64,000 nucleotides of DNA from Ophiura sarsii (taxonomy: Eukaryota; Echinodermata; Ophiuroidea; Amphilepidida; Ophiuridae). Positions 23,861-35,127 of this stretch are shown here, piece by piece. Position numbers and translations under genes: made by a program. The notes under the pieces were generated by a model, which saw nothing but the letters and a program-made list of their open reading frames with translations, was not told the origin of the DNA and searched no databases. Where the stretch lies: the NCBI GenBank assembly GCA_035610835.1, contig CM069446.1, positions 1,627,001 through 1,691,000 on the forward strand. Direction: 5' to 3'. The number at the start of each line of letters is the position of its first letter. Positions within the stretch are counted from its first letter, which is position 1.

Positions 23861-25165
23861 TGTATTTTGGAAAGATATGATGCATTTACCCATATTGGGC
23901 AAACAAAGGCAAATGTTAGCCGATGTGTGAAATACTGTGAAGAATTTGGAATAAGTTATGTTGCCACACCCCCTTATTTAAATAAAAAGGGAAGTATAGA
24001 GTTCTGTGAAAGCTTTCTTAATTATGAAAAAATGAACAATTATCAAAATTAATTTCCCCATTCTTCTTCAAGCAATTTTTCCAACTCCCCCCCCTCCCAC
24101 TTTACTCCCACTTCTCCCCCTCCCACTTTACTGTGAGGCTGCATAGATTCAGTTTTATATACGCAATTTTGTATATAGATATAGTATAGTATTATTCCTA
24201 CATTTTTGTTAAGTGTGTTAATTAATATGCAACAAAACACGTAAATATTGAACTAAGCCCTGTAATTATTTTGAATTCAGGCCATTGTCTAAAATCACTG
24301 TTCAAATATTGTTTGTAGATGCAAAGCTTAACAGGATCTTGTTTTGCAGTGAACAGGACCATAGGCTACTGGGGATGAGACTGTGACAACTTAATTAGAC
24401 TTACTCCTAGAAAACCACTGGAACAAAATGTTTTTAAAAAATCCAAATATTTGTCCAGATTTTGAAATGCTTATATTTCAAACTTTATATAGGGTTTTTT
24501 CACAAATACTATTTTCTCTTGTCTTTAAAAATAAAATTTCATTTGCATGTCTATGTTTCTAATTTGCCACCTTCAATAGGCTTTAACTTGATTTCAAGGA
24601 AACAGGTCTCACATAATTTTATGTATAACAAGATGTGCTAAACAGGACCATGGTTGGATATCTGACTGACTAGAACATATTTAGAACAGAAAAATAACCC
24701 TCGTCTTATAATCCATGTACCAACACTTTTTCATAAATTTAGTCAGTAATTGCCTTACGCTTTAAATTTACCAACTTTATTTATGATTTCCCATATCATA
24801 TATCGCAGGCTTAAGAATTGTCCTTTTTTAAGGATTTCCTCTTTTGGGGGGTCCAGATTTCCACACTTTCTTTAATTTCAGCCTGTTTTTGGCCATTTTA
24901 GCCCAATTTTTACGTACATTTTCAGAATTTTTAGTTTTTTTCATGGTTTTTCATTCTCATGACCGATTATTCGAGAGGTACCAAAACAGCACCTTGATTT
25001 TCATAGGAAAGAAGCATTTTCAGAATCAGTATAGTGTGTAGATTTTTCTAGGTGCCTTTATACAATTCTGAAATGATAATGGTTTCATTTTGTTACATAT
25101 TTGATAGATTTATTAGTGAAAACAGTAAATATCTGTATTTGGATTATAATCTCTGTTGCGTATTA

Positions 25166-25770
25166 CAGGCTTTGCCGTTTGAGGCGCGCGAGAGCGATCG
25201 CGCGCCTAGTGCGCTCCTTAACCTATTTCTGGTCGCGCGATTTATCTCGCTCCTTAATATTATTACTATACCTTACACACAGTCGAAAAACGTAAATAAA
25301 TAAAATAATGTCAGTGTTGCTATAAAAAATCTCCCCCTGGAAATCGCGTAAATTCAACCACACCCTGTACTAGTGTAGAATCTCATTCCGGCAAGGATAG
25401 GAGCACAATTGGGCGCGGTTGTCACTGTATTAGCACGTGCAAGCAGCATAAATTGACCGTACAGTTCGTGATGAAAATATGTAACATTTATTTTTATTTT
25501 TGACGTATCAAAGCAGCATCAGTTGACCGGTCGATAAATAAATGCGGCACTGTTTTCAGTGGGGGATAACCAAAATAAAAATGGAGGCTACCGCGACCGC
25601 TATAAACAGGGAAAGCCGATCAGCGACATAATCCGACGTTTCACATTGGTCATAAATTGCTCTCCTCGATTATTCCGGGGGAGCTTTTAAAATGCTCTCC
25701 TAGTGCTCTCCTAGAGCACTTCAGGAGAGCGATTAAAAGCTCCCCTGCCAATTTCAAACGGCAAAGCCTG
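25166..25770. mobile_element. Inverted-repeat element with 6-bp duplication GTATTA
   Basis: GTATTA at 25160-25165 and 25771-25776 flank CAGGCTTTGCCGTTTGA and its inverse TCAAACGGCAAAGCCTG. The interior is GC-rich near the left end (GGCGCGCGAGAGCGATCGCG) and has repeated GCTCTCCT motifs near the right. No transposase. A 6-bp duplication is unusual; Dada-type elements are one option. Confidence 0.75.
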
Positions 25771-25861
25771 GTATTATGTGCTGGTAAAGTATTAGCTGTG
25801 AGGATTTCTGGGTGCCCGTTTCCTAGATCAAGTGATATTTAGCATACAAAATGTCTCTAAA

Positions 25862-26524
25862 TACAGGTGAGTCAAAAAAACTGCAATAGTGGAAAGAAGC
25901 CATCTTGTATCAAATTGAAGTTGATGTTTGACATTTTGCAAACGTTATAAGAATAACATGTTTATTACTAATTTCATGTGAAAAATGAAGTCAATCGCAT
26001 TTTTCGTTTGCCTTTGGTGAACCATTTTACCCATGCACCCATTTCACACGCTTGTCCACAAAACACCTAAAACAGGCATAAGATTGCAAAATGCGTCTCT
26101 CATTAACAATTGAAAATTCGAGTACATTTGTGACGTAATTGGAATTTAATGCTTCATTTCTTGTTTACATGGGAAATGAAATTATCAATTTACATAACTC
26201 ATGCTATGAATTCCTTATAATGCTCTAGATTTGAATAAAAATGAAATTATTCCACATTTTTGTTGGCGGGATAATTAAATGTGAACATGAAATTTGTGCA
26301 AATTCAATTGAAAATCACTATGCTCATGGGCAACCAAGTAAATTGGGTTTTGCAGCAAAAAGGTTCACCAAAGACAAACGAAAATTGCGATTGACTTCAT
26401 TTATTCTCATAAAGTTAGGAACAAATATATCATTCTTGCAACATTTAAAAAGTTTCCAACTTCAACTTGGTTTTGAAAACAAGATGGCTTCTTTCCACTA
26501 TTGCAGTTTTTTACTCACCCTGTA
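25862..26524. mobile_element. 663-bp foldback element, TACAGG(G)TGAGT ends
   Basis: TACAGGTGAGTCAAAAAAAC on the left and its inverse ending ACTCACCCTGTA on the right. The arms share CTGCAATAGTGGAAAGAAGC and AAGTTGAAGTT and CGATTGACTTCAT in inverse order. Likely TA target (mariner-like). The 104-codon frame at 26241 is an arm, not a gene. Confidence 0.8.
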
Positions 26525-27834
26525 CAGCCCTGCAGATTGTGAAACTACTCAATAATAATGATCTGGGATTCACAAAATGTAATGCCTCCTCATCAAATCT
26601 ATTTATGTGGACATTGTAATATTTTAGAATGTGCTTAATTACATTCTATTGCCAATTCTTGAAAGGGGTGTGGTTTTGGATGGCAGCAGGCAATCTGATT
26701 GGTTTTCAGCTTTTTCCTGCTGATGCACACTAGCTATATATTATGATACAATAGTATATAGATTTGGGCGGGGCATAATTCATATCTTCAATGGGTATTG
26801 TATTTATGTTAATACATTCAAGCTCGCCCTACAAAAAGTTACCGCATGCGTAATGCGTATAATGCAGAGTTGCTGTGTGTGTGCGAAAGAACATGATTAT
26901 TATTACTCAGGCGTTATCTATACGTAACAAGTTTTAGCAAATTTCCATCAAAGATCATGAAGTTGAAATTAGCTTCTAGTATTTTATTAGAGTTTATGAA
27001 TAATTTCATGATAATTGGTGATAAATACACCTGAGAAAAGGGACAAGCATTCCTGTCACATGTTAATGAGACACCGTGTGTAATAGAATTATTCTTAAAC
27101 ATAAGCAATACAAAACAGAACAACATTGATATCAACAATATGATAAGCTGTGATTCACTAGACCACTGAGGGCGTTGATACCTTATTGCCTCAGAAGTGC
27201 TATCAGGAGGGATAGGACCTGAGATATTATACAGACTTTGATTGGATGAGGGGTATTATAAATACTTATCCAATAACAGTTGGCTAATACTTTGCTAACA
27301 ACCATTAACAAATGAATCTTTGTCTGGTTTCTATTTAAATGTAACTTATTTGTATTTCAATATTTTGGATGAAACATTTCTAGCACCTATTCTTGCTATC
27401 TCTCTCGCTATTGAGCTCATATCTTTCAATAAAAACACTCATTTTAGGGATAAGTATAGATTTTGATACTTTGTGTAAACTTGCAGCATGGAAAGTTTCA
27501 AATCATACATGGTTAATGGACATATTTGTTGCAATGATTTGAAATTAATGCTTATTTTGTAGATACGGCCATTTTGTTATGCCTGGGATTATGTGTTAAA
27601 CTCCGCTGCCAGTACCTGCAGGTATTGTATGCTTTGTACCTGTCAAGTTATTCCTGTCTGTGATGTCATTATACGCATCTCTAGCTTTGCCTGTTCCCAA
27701 GTTTTTCCTTTTTTCCCCTTCTTTTTTTCTGAATTAGACCTGAATATTATCAGAAAAAAAAGAAAGAAAAAAGTTTTACATTTTTTCATTGTCCAAAACA
27801 GGACCTTAGATGTCCCGTTTGGGGTCATATGGGG

Positions 27835-27837
<3 letters not shown>

Positions 27838-27865
<28 letters not shown>
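27838..27865. repeat. 28-G homopolymer
   Basis: Uninterrupted G run next to GGGGGGAGG. Similar runs: 702-730 (29), 39293-39320 (28), 44584-44624 (41), and C runs at 42751-42766 and 42781-42806. Confidence 0.9.
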
Positions 27866-28158
27866 TCAATCAAGGTCATACTCTTGACTTGAATGGTTTT
27901 GGGTGTTTTTTTAAGAAAACAAATTGTAAAACAAAAAAAAGGTTTTTTTGGGTTTTTTTTCTTTTCATTTTTTTTCTTTTTTGAAAAAAGAAAGAAAATA
28001 AGGTACACATTCAGGACTGTAATACATGGTCAGGACTGTAATACACGGTCGAGGCTAAGCAAACTCTTTTTGTTGTTGGCTTAACGATGTGGTATAATAT
28101 AAGAAACAGCAGAGTAGTAGAATTTCTGGTACAGTCTGTGCAGCTACTTTACGGGTAC

Positions 28159-28400
28159 TTAACACTTTCCATGCGGCAGTCATCTGCAGACGACACTTCA
28201 AAAATGTCACAAAATATTTCAAAAATTATTAGTCAACATTATTGATTTACATCACCATATTTGGAATCACCTTGAGAAATATATTAAAATAAGTACAAAC
28301 ATGCCTAGTAATGTTTCAGTAATTTTTTCAAAGTTGGGAAAGGTTTCTGAAAAATTTGTATTGTATATGGTAAAACTAGTAGCCGCATGGAAAGTGTTAA
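28159..28400. mobile_element. MITE family CACTTTCCATGCGGC, cleanest copy
   Basis: TTAACACTTTCCATGCGGC at the left, GCCGCATGGAAAGTGTTAA at the right: exact 19-bp inverted ends including TTAA. 242 bp. Confidence 0.9.
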
Positions 28401-28566
28401 CCCCCTGGGGTCTACCTAACACAATGGCTGTGTACTTACACATTCTATGTAAATATGCAAATTAAGCTCTATATAAGCTTATCTATGATTGACTCTTCCA
28501 AATGAATATTGTGCAATTGTATATTTGTAAAAATATGCTAATATAATGATACAAATAGTGTTTTCT

Positions 28567-28947
28567 TTAAAGGCATATTATGTGATCTTTTCCAGAGAGC
28601 GCCCTCTATTCATGATTTTTTTTAGAAAGTAGATTTTCTTGCAGATTTACATTTCCGATCATAAATCATACATACATTCCAAGTTACAGAGTGATACGAT
28701 TCCTAATTACCTCAAAATCATGGTTTTAGAGTGAATTTAGAGTGAAAAATATAAACTGTCGGAATTCCGACAGTTTATTTTCACTCTAAAACCATGATTT
28801 TGAAGTAATTAAGAATCGTATCGCCCTGTAACTTGGAATGTATGCATGATTTATGATCAGAAATGTAAATCTGCAAGAAAATCTGCTTTCTATTTTTTTT
28901 TCGATGTTGAGGGCGTTCCCTGGAAAGATCACATAATATACCTTTAA
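28567..28947. mobile_element. Foldback MITE GGCATATTATGTGATC, full palindrome
   Basis: TTAAAGGCATATTATGTGAT left, ATCACATAATATACCTTTAA right, arms of about 180 bp meeting at ACTGTCGGAATTCCGACAGT (28756-28775), a perfect 20-bp central palindrome. Third member of the family at 3340 and 52495. Confidence 0.93.
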
Positions 28948-29047
28948 ATACTAGATAAGGCCAAATAAAAATATATATGATTGTCACCACAACCATGGGC
29001 TGTGTGTTAGTGTGTGTTGAGCTTCTCAAAGAAGTCCAGTTTTGTTT

Positions 29048-29262
29048 TTAACCCCCTGAGAACTACCGGCCGATTGGTCAGAAAGATAGATACATCATTT
29101 ATTGCACCAATCAGAGACAGTGTTAGAATAATTGTATCCCGGATAAAGATTGGAGTGAAATATGTTACAAGCTGCGTTTGAATTGGCTATTCAAATGAGT
29201 ATATCTTGCAATACACCAATCAGAACCATTGTAAGATAGGCCGGTAGTGCCCAGGGGGTTAA
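29048..29262. mobile_element. MITE CCCCCTGAGAACTACCGG family
   Basis: TTAACCCCCTGAGAACTACC left, GCCCAGGGGGTTAA right, with matching subterminal inverted segments. 215 bp. Confidence 0.9.
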
Positions 29263-29453
29263 TCAATATTTTGGTATTTCAGGTCACAATTGTGGTGCCT
29301 CAATCTATAAGCTGTCTGCCATCTTGAAAAGAAATTTGTTTTAAACAAATCTATAGTTTCAAATCTATTGGTTGACTGATGATCAATGTTTTTTTTTAAT
29401 TTGGCCTTAGTTTATGGAATATAATTATTTGTTCTGTGAAAGTGGAAGATTTC

Positions 29454-29698
29454 TTAACACTCTCCACGTGGCAGCCATCTCCAGACGACAGTTCCAAAAT
29501 TTCACAAAATGTTTCAAAAATGTCAAAATTATTAAACGTCATCACCATATTTGGAATCACCATGAGAAATGCATTAAAATAAGTACAAACATGCCGAGTA
29601 TTGGTTCAGTAGTTCTCAGGATAAACTTTCAAAGTTGTGAAAGGTTTCTGACAAATCTGTTTTGAATATGGTAAAACTAAATAGCCGCATGGAAAGTG
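29454..29698. mobile_element. MITE family CACTTTCCATGCGGC
   Basis: TTAACACTCTCCACGTGGCA left, GCCGCATGGAAAGTGGA right (last TTAA lost). Interior as in the family. Confidence 0.8.
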
Positions 29699-30067
29699 GA
29701 AATTCTTAGTATTAGTAATGATTGTGATTCTCCCAACCCACAACGATTGATCAAATTTATAAAGGTTCACACAAATGTAATGATTTAATGAATTTGGAGA
29801 ATTAAGCGTACAAATGTCCCAGACAAACAGACACAAAAGAAATCACTTTTACATTAACAGGAATTGGTGTGGACATAGTACATTGCACTAATCAACTTTT
29901 TAGTTCATTGCACTTATACAGGTGTCGGTACAATACACTGTGGCTTTAAATATGATTCAATTATAAGATCATGATGAATCAATTTGGCTGTGTTTTGATA
30001 TTATTAATTTAAAGCATTTTGAATGTTAATATAAAATGTAATAATCATAGATTAGCTTTCAACCTAC

Positions 30068-30546
30068 AGTTTAGTCAGTTCCAAATTGGTAAGAAATATG
30101 TGGTTTATATCTCTCCAAGCGCAAAAGTAATCCAAGCGTACGCACATCATTTTGGCATATGCACGCATCCCGTATGGTGGACAGTGCGCCCTGTTGTGTT
30201 ATGCGAGCCTTAGGCGCGCTCAGGCTCTTCTGTATTAATTTGCTGCTCAGCCCTTTTATGGCAAAAGAATGTATCTTATATGCAGTTTCCTAACAATATA
30301 CTTCCTATTAACATGATCAAAGTTAGCTTTTTTCTCCAAAATTCATGTAGTGGTAAAAGGCAGTATATTACTTTTATTGTCTTTACAAGTTGCAACCTTT
30401 TCCTAAGTGAGGACTATTGAACCAAGTTAACACAATCCATGTTAAAAGAAAGTATTTCAGTAGGAAAGCACATATAAGATACATCCTTTTGTCATAAAAG
30501 GGCTGTGCTGTAATACTGCTTGCGCCAATTTGGAACTAGACTATAG
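30068..30546. mobile_element. TATAGTTTGATCAG-family MITE split by a nested element
   Basis: Left TTTAGTCAGTTCCAAATTGG, right CCAATTTGGAACTAGACTAT. A second inverted-repeat element (30248-30505) sits inside it. Confidence 0.7.
30248..30505. mobile_element. Nested MITE with CAGCCCTTTTATG ends
   Basis: CAGCCCTTTTATG at 30248 mirrored by CATAAAAGGGCTG at 30493-30505, and ATGTATCTTATATG mirrored by CATATAAGATACAT. 258 bp inside the older MITE, so it is the younger insertion. Confidence 0.8.
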
Positions 30547-30663
30547 CCATTTGTAGCACTAAATAACTCTAACTCTACTGCACCATACAGAACCACACGG
30601 CCAGCAGGACTTATAGGCGCGCATACACAACTTCTATCCCATGGTGAATTAAACCCCGGGTAT

Positions 30664-30918
30664 ATATCGAGGGTTGAGTGCCAGAAGGCTCTAACTCAAC
30701 TTTTGGGCAAAATGAGATTTTGGTACCAAAATAATCCATATAACCCACAGATTTTAAGAACCATAAAGACTTTTAAGTTTAAAAACACTCAATTTTTGAC
30801 TATAATTAGAGGTATGAGTTGGGTTCTACAGTGTGTTGTACAGGTCCCAAATATTCAAAGTTAATTATCTCAGAATATCCTTTTTGAGTTAGGCCTTCTG
30901 GTGCTCAATCCTTGATAT
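30664..30918. mobile_element. MITE with ATATCGAGGGTTGAGTGCC ends
   Basis: ATATCGAGGGTTGAGTGCC left, GGTGCTCAATCCTTGATAT right, continuing with AGAAGGC/GCCTTCT and AACTCA/TGAGTT. 255 bp. Confidence 0.8.
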
Positions 30919-31576
30919 GGTCTGCGAAAATTTAGCTTGGCAAGCCCAGCACTCGCGGTGTCGTGGTTGTTTGACTCGCCTGTTCTTCGATCCATCCCCA
31001 CTGCTACAATTCTAGGGTTAGGGTTAATCTACCAATGTGGCTTATAGGCAGTGGGTCAAACCCTGCACCTTGAATGCTCAAGCTCGCCGCTTCACTCGCA
31101 TTCCGTACTTTGTACGAGCAACATCTATGTCTCTGTATTTTTAAAATTATTCATGCGGCATGCGCCCGTTCCCAACCCATTGCTGAGATTGTCGACATCC
31201 ACCACCGCCCTGCGAATGGATGTGAAACGGTTGCGCCGTCCTTATACCGGGCTCTCACCATTTGCCGCCGCATTTACTCGCCTGGCAGCATGCTCCAAAC
31301 TCCTGACGGGCGCGGATGGCCGGCAAAGTCCCTGAACGTGTTCAACAGACGAAAAACGGCCCACCGTGTGTCATTAAATAAGCTCATTATACTACGTGTT
31401 AATATGAAAGTGAAGTTTAACAGTTCAGAAAACTTTCTTCGGTACTTTGGCAACACAGATAGCTGTTATTGTAAGATTGGTATCAAAATAATTCCACAAG
31501 TTTTTATCGAAATATGTATGTAGTTTATACTGCAAATTATTTTACTGAAGATAAAGCTTTAAAAGGGTATCAACCC

Positions 31577-31973
31577 AGGGGGGCGGGCACTCAACTTTTT
31601 TTTTGGTAGAGGTGTGCCGCACAGGGTCTCAAAAAGGGGGGCTACAGAACTGAACTGAGTGGATTTTATGATGAAAAATAGGGTCTTAGGAACTGATTTT
31701 TTAAAAAGAGTAGGTCTTGAGAACTGGCCTATAGTTCAATTTTGATTAGCAAGAACGCAAATTTTCGAAAGAAATTTGGTTTTAGAACGCAAAATTTTCG
31801 AAGAATTGGGGCTTTGGAACGCTTAATTACGCAATTTTTGAATTTTCAATCAAATTGGGGTCTTAAGAACTGATGCAGGTTCATAAGAGCTAGCAGCAGA
31901 GGGTGAAAAAGGGGGTCTTCAGCACGGCACATACCTATACCCTTTTCCAATGTCAGTGCTCCCCCGCGGGGTA
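31577..31973. mobile_element. G-rich-ended repeat (GGGGGGCGGGCACTCAAC)
   Basis: Left GGGGGGCGGGCACTCAAC and GTAGAGGTGTGCCGC, right GGCACATACCTATACCC and CAGTGCTCCCCCGCGGGG, approximately inverted. Interior repeats AAATTTTCGAA and GGTCTTAGGAACTGA. No coding. Confidence 0.5.
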
Positions 31974-32152
31974 GCAACACTTTTGGGACACCCTGTATTT
32001 AGAGATACAGACAAAGCAGCCAGCAAACAACTAACCTACAGACTTGACGTCACAAATTGAGTGGAAAATACTGATAATCTTTTGTGTGATGCATAATGTA
32101 TGAGACACTTTATTCTGCTCTTATGAGACTAGGCCTCAATGATTTGAACCTG

Positions 32153-32502
32153 GGAGGCCCGGGGGAGGGTATACTTAATGGATATGAGGTCACGGGGATG
32201 TGACGCCAAATACGGTCCCATTTCTCACCCGTCTGGTAAATGAATGACCCCTTTTCTTAGCCATTTTGGGTAAATTGATGGGTCTAAAATCCTTACATTT
32301 GCTGTTTTTCACAGAAATTTTAGCAAAATCTATCAAATCTGTAGGAAAATTATGGGTCTGTGGTAAACATAGTGGTCCATTTTGCCCCGAAAATTGGGAA
32401 ATGTTTGGGTCAATTTTCATTTTGCTGGCGGCACATACTTATACCAAGAAAAGGATCTGAGTGACCACCCCCACCCCCCCCCCCACCCCCGGGCTGGGAG
32501 GC
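32153..32502. repeat. Possible G-rich-ended repeat
   Basis: GGGAGGCCCGGGGGAGGG at the left and CCCCCGGGCTGGGAGG at the right bracket an AT-rich interior. The ends are low complexity, so support is weak. Confidence 0.35.
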
Positions 32503-32604
32503 AGTCCTCCATCATGATGTAAGTGTGTGTGACCAAAGACTTTCCAAACACCCTAGATGTGTTTAAAATGAGGTTGTTACAGCTTTCTTCCCCAATTTGA
32601 TCCT

Positions 32605-32875
32605 TTAACCCTAACCCTGCCAAATCTGACAGAATCCAATCTCTATGTTCCACCCGGCGTGCAAGTTTTTCAAGGATAAAATGGACCCAGGCTATATACT
32701 TGGCAGAGTATACTCTGCCAAGTAGCCTTGACACCCGTGGTGTAGTGGGGAATCGTTCGCCGCTGGTGCTGGAGGTCCGTGGTTCAAATCCCGGTGGGGT
32801 CGCTGTGATTTTTGGGTCACTTTTTTCTGCGCAGAAAAGAAATCTGAAAAAAGTGCCCGAATGGGTTAGGGTTAA
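32605..32875 (+). mobile_element. Telomere-motif-ended element with hairpin and tRNA-like segment
   Basis: TTAACCCTAACCC at 32605-32617 is mirrored by GGGTTAGGGTTAA at 32863-32875. Inside: a perfect palindromic hairpin at 32698-32723 (stem ACTTGGCAGAG, centre TATA), then a tRNA-like segment at 32730-32802 with A-box-like GTGGTGTAGTGG and B box GTGGTTCAAATCCC. TTAA at both ends fits a piggyBac-type target. Related to 49292-49562 and 50087-50380. Confidence 0.75.
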
Positions 32876-33159
32876 TGAGTAAAATATTGACAGGGTTTTG
32901 AGAAGAAAAAAAGTACCCTTTTTCTTGAAAATGGTCGATTGTAGACTGTATTAAGCACGTAACGCACCCCATCTAAAAAAAACACCTTTATTACACATGT
33001 TTGTGGTCACACATGCTTACAGTGTAATGGTAACCCCCCCCTCCCCTTGCTGGATGTGAACTCACACCTCAACCCACCCTTGCCGGATGTGAACTCACCC
33101 ATAACAAATCTCTCATAACCTCAAGTTAGTGCCAAAACAAAATAATATGCTACTTATTT

Positions 33160-33470
33160 TTTATTTATTTATGCTTCCTTTATTGACAGTAATATGCTTC
33201 AGTGACTTGCACTGCTTTCCAAGCAGGCCCTCATTCGATAAATACATACAAATAACAAATGTTACAGTGTTTAAATATAATACAAATTATAATACAAATG
33301 ATGATATTATTCAATGATGATACAGTGGAGATAGAGGATTTGAATTGACCGAGTGACATATTTTCTAAATCAATATGAATAGATGGTGATAAATTGTTCC
33401 ACAGATGGCCAGATCTGAAAAGAAAAGTGCGCATACCAGAATTTGAGTTGATTTTAGGAATGATTAAAAG
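33160..33470 (-). pseudogene. LINE reverse transcriptase C-terminal remnant
   Basis: Minus-strand frame includes RTFLFRSGHLWNNLSPSIH and LGQFKSSIS, like the C-terminal tails of non-LTR reverse transcriptases. A closely matching fragment is in intron 5 of copy 2 (55560-55860). Short, no catalytic motifs, so a truncated remnant. Confidence 0.6.
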
Positions 33471-33477
33471 TATTAAT

Positions 33478-33835
33478 TAAAGTTAGGTGATTTGATTTCT
33501 GGCCCGATTTTCAACTTGATGTTTTCTATTCTACATGAAGGGTCATCCTTAATATAGTCATATACCAAAGTTTGAGTTGCATAACTCCAATGGTTTTTAT
33601 TTTAGAAGCACAAGGTTACATGAAATTTGTCCATCGAGTAGTGCACAAACTGGCTGGCTGGTTAACCACCTTTGACAGTTATTCGCTGCATTTTGACCTT
33701 TAACGTCTAAATGGAACATATCTTGCGCCTAAGATTGTACAGAAATAATGAGAAAAATATGGGTTTCCTTTTGATATCATCATTATGTTGATGTGAGAAC
33801 AAAAAATCGAAAGTGATCAGAACATACACCTTTAA
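33478..33835. mobile_element. MITE, same family as 57481-57825
   Basis: Shares TTTTCAACTTGATGTTTTCT, CAAAGTTTGAGTTGCATAAC and GTTAACCACCTTTG with the copy 2 insertion; right end ACACCTTTAA. The left end is eroded. Confidence 0.7.
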
Positions 33836-34094
33836 ATATAGATATAGAACAGAATAATGAGCTGTCATATCAATAATAGATTTATAAGCCAATTATGTTA
33901 TCAACATAAACATTGTCAAGTGTCATATTTGTCTGATGTTTGTACAAAATGTGTTTATATGGAGAGTAAAACGGAAATAAGCATGATTTGACATGTCTTA
34001 TATTTACTTTGGAACATGTTTCCCTCATGATATTTGTTCAAGTGTCTATGTTTATATGGAACATAATATTGCACCTATATCTCAGTGTATCATA

Positions 34095-34549
34095 CAGCGT
34101 GTTTTTATTAAGCAAACCGGCTTTTACCCGTCTTATAAAAAGCAGGATAAAAGCCGGTTGCTCGTGTGAGAGACGTGTTTTTATTGCAGTTCGATAAACA
34201 AACTTGCCGGCTGCCGCTGACCTCATTATAATAAATGCCAGCGAAAGGTCATACACATCTGTTTGCATTTAATTGTCAGGTGATCGTGCATCGTGTACCC
34301 ACTTCCGCTTTTCCACCGGCAAACGCGCTGAGCAGGAACCGTGCGTGTTTATACTGACGAAAGACTGCTTTTCCTAACCGGTTTCAACCGCTATTATCCT
34401 TGGTTTCGAAGGATAAAAGGCATCTAAAATCCAGGAGAAATAAACCGGTATGAGCGGGCAAATGCCGGTGGTGGTGTGTTTTTACTGGGGGATTATAATC
34501 CGTTAGCAGTCATATGCCTGCTTTTTTTCTTCAGTAAAAACACGCTGAT
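34095..34549. mobile_element. Element with CAGCGTGTTTTTA ends
   Basis: CAGCGTGTTTTTATTAAGC left and GTAAAAACACGCTG right. Related CGTGTTTTTATT / GTGTGTTTTTACTG strings recur inside at about 34170, 34343 and 34475. No transposase frame. Confidence 0.55.
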
Positions 34550-34750
34550 AGACCTAAAAATGAAGAAGAAAAAATAATCATTTTTTAAAATCATTCTGTG
34601 ATGAAATTATGGTGGGTGAAGGTACTTTCAGTCTGAATTGCCAAAAAAAGAGCTGTTAAGAAGAAAATGGGTCATTTAGTGAAGCATGGGTGACATACCC
34701 TCATAGAAGAGGGTTGGGGTACTCTGGGGTCAAAGATCATACAAATTCAG

Positions 34751-35127
34751 GAAAAAGTGTACTTTAGGTCCCAGATTCTGGACTGTACTAGTATCATCCG
34801 ATACTGGAACATCCAGTTTCGGACGATACTGGTACAAGTTCAGTGTTCCAGTATCGGCCGATACTGGCATGGCTCATATAAAATGTTCCAGTATCAGGCG
34901 ATACTGGAACACTGAATTTGTACCAGTATCGTTCAATACTGGGACAAATCTCACTGGTATCACAGGTACCAGTATCGTTCGATACTGGAACAAACAAATG
35001 TTCCAGATATCGACCGATACTGGAACAGTAAAATCGTACCAGTATCGATCGATACTTGCAACTTTTCTGTTCCATTATTGAACGATACTGGTATACCAGT
35101 ATTTGGGACCTAAAGTACACTTTTTCC
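34751..35127. mobile_element. Inverted-repeat element packed with nine CCAGTATCG..CGATACTGG palindromes
   Basis: Ends GAAAAAGTGTACTTTAGGTC (34751) and its inverse GACCTAAAGTACACTTTTTC. Between them are palindromes at 34788, 34813, 34848, 34888, 34923, 34969, 35003, 35039 and 35072, each about 20 bp, sharing the half-site CGATACTGG (one CAATACTGG, one CGATACTTG) and spaced 25-46 bp. No coding capacity. Confidence 0.9.

Noticed and set aside
23867..24052. 61-codon frame with HIGQTKANVSRCVKYCEEFG
   Set aside because: Looks protein-like by composition but I recognise no family, and no flanking exons were found. Could be a decayed retroelement piece.
26241..26555. 104-codon open frame
   Set aside because: Lies in one arm of the foldback element 25862-26524.
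27643..28008. 121-codon minus-strand frame rich in Pro and Lys
   Set aside because: Created by the G homopolymer and T-rich tracts.
31014..31027. Interstitial telomere (TAGGGTTAGGGTTA)
   Set aside because: Only two units. More likely an end of the CCCTAACCC element group whose partner end I cannot find nearby; the same applies to 37545-37556.
31051..31523. Overlapping frames of 94 and 149 codons
   Set aside because: No domain recognised, GC-rich patch next to TTAGGGTTAGGG; two frames overlap and neither has splice or homology support I can name.
32730..32802. Functional tRNA gene
   Set aside because: Good A and B boxes, but acceptor stems pair poorly and the same segment recurs within repeats at 49424.
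34794..35120. 108-codon minus-strand frame with repeated YWNTELVPVS
   Set aside because: Product of the palindrome array; period and wording follow the DNA repeats.
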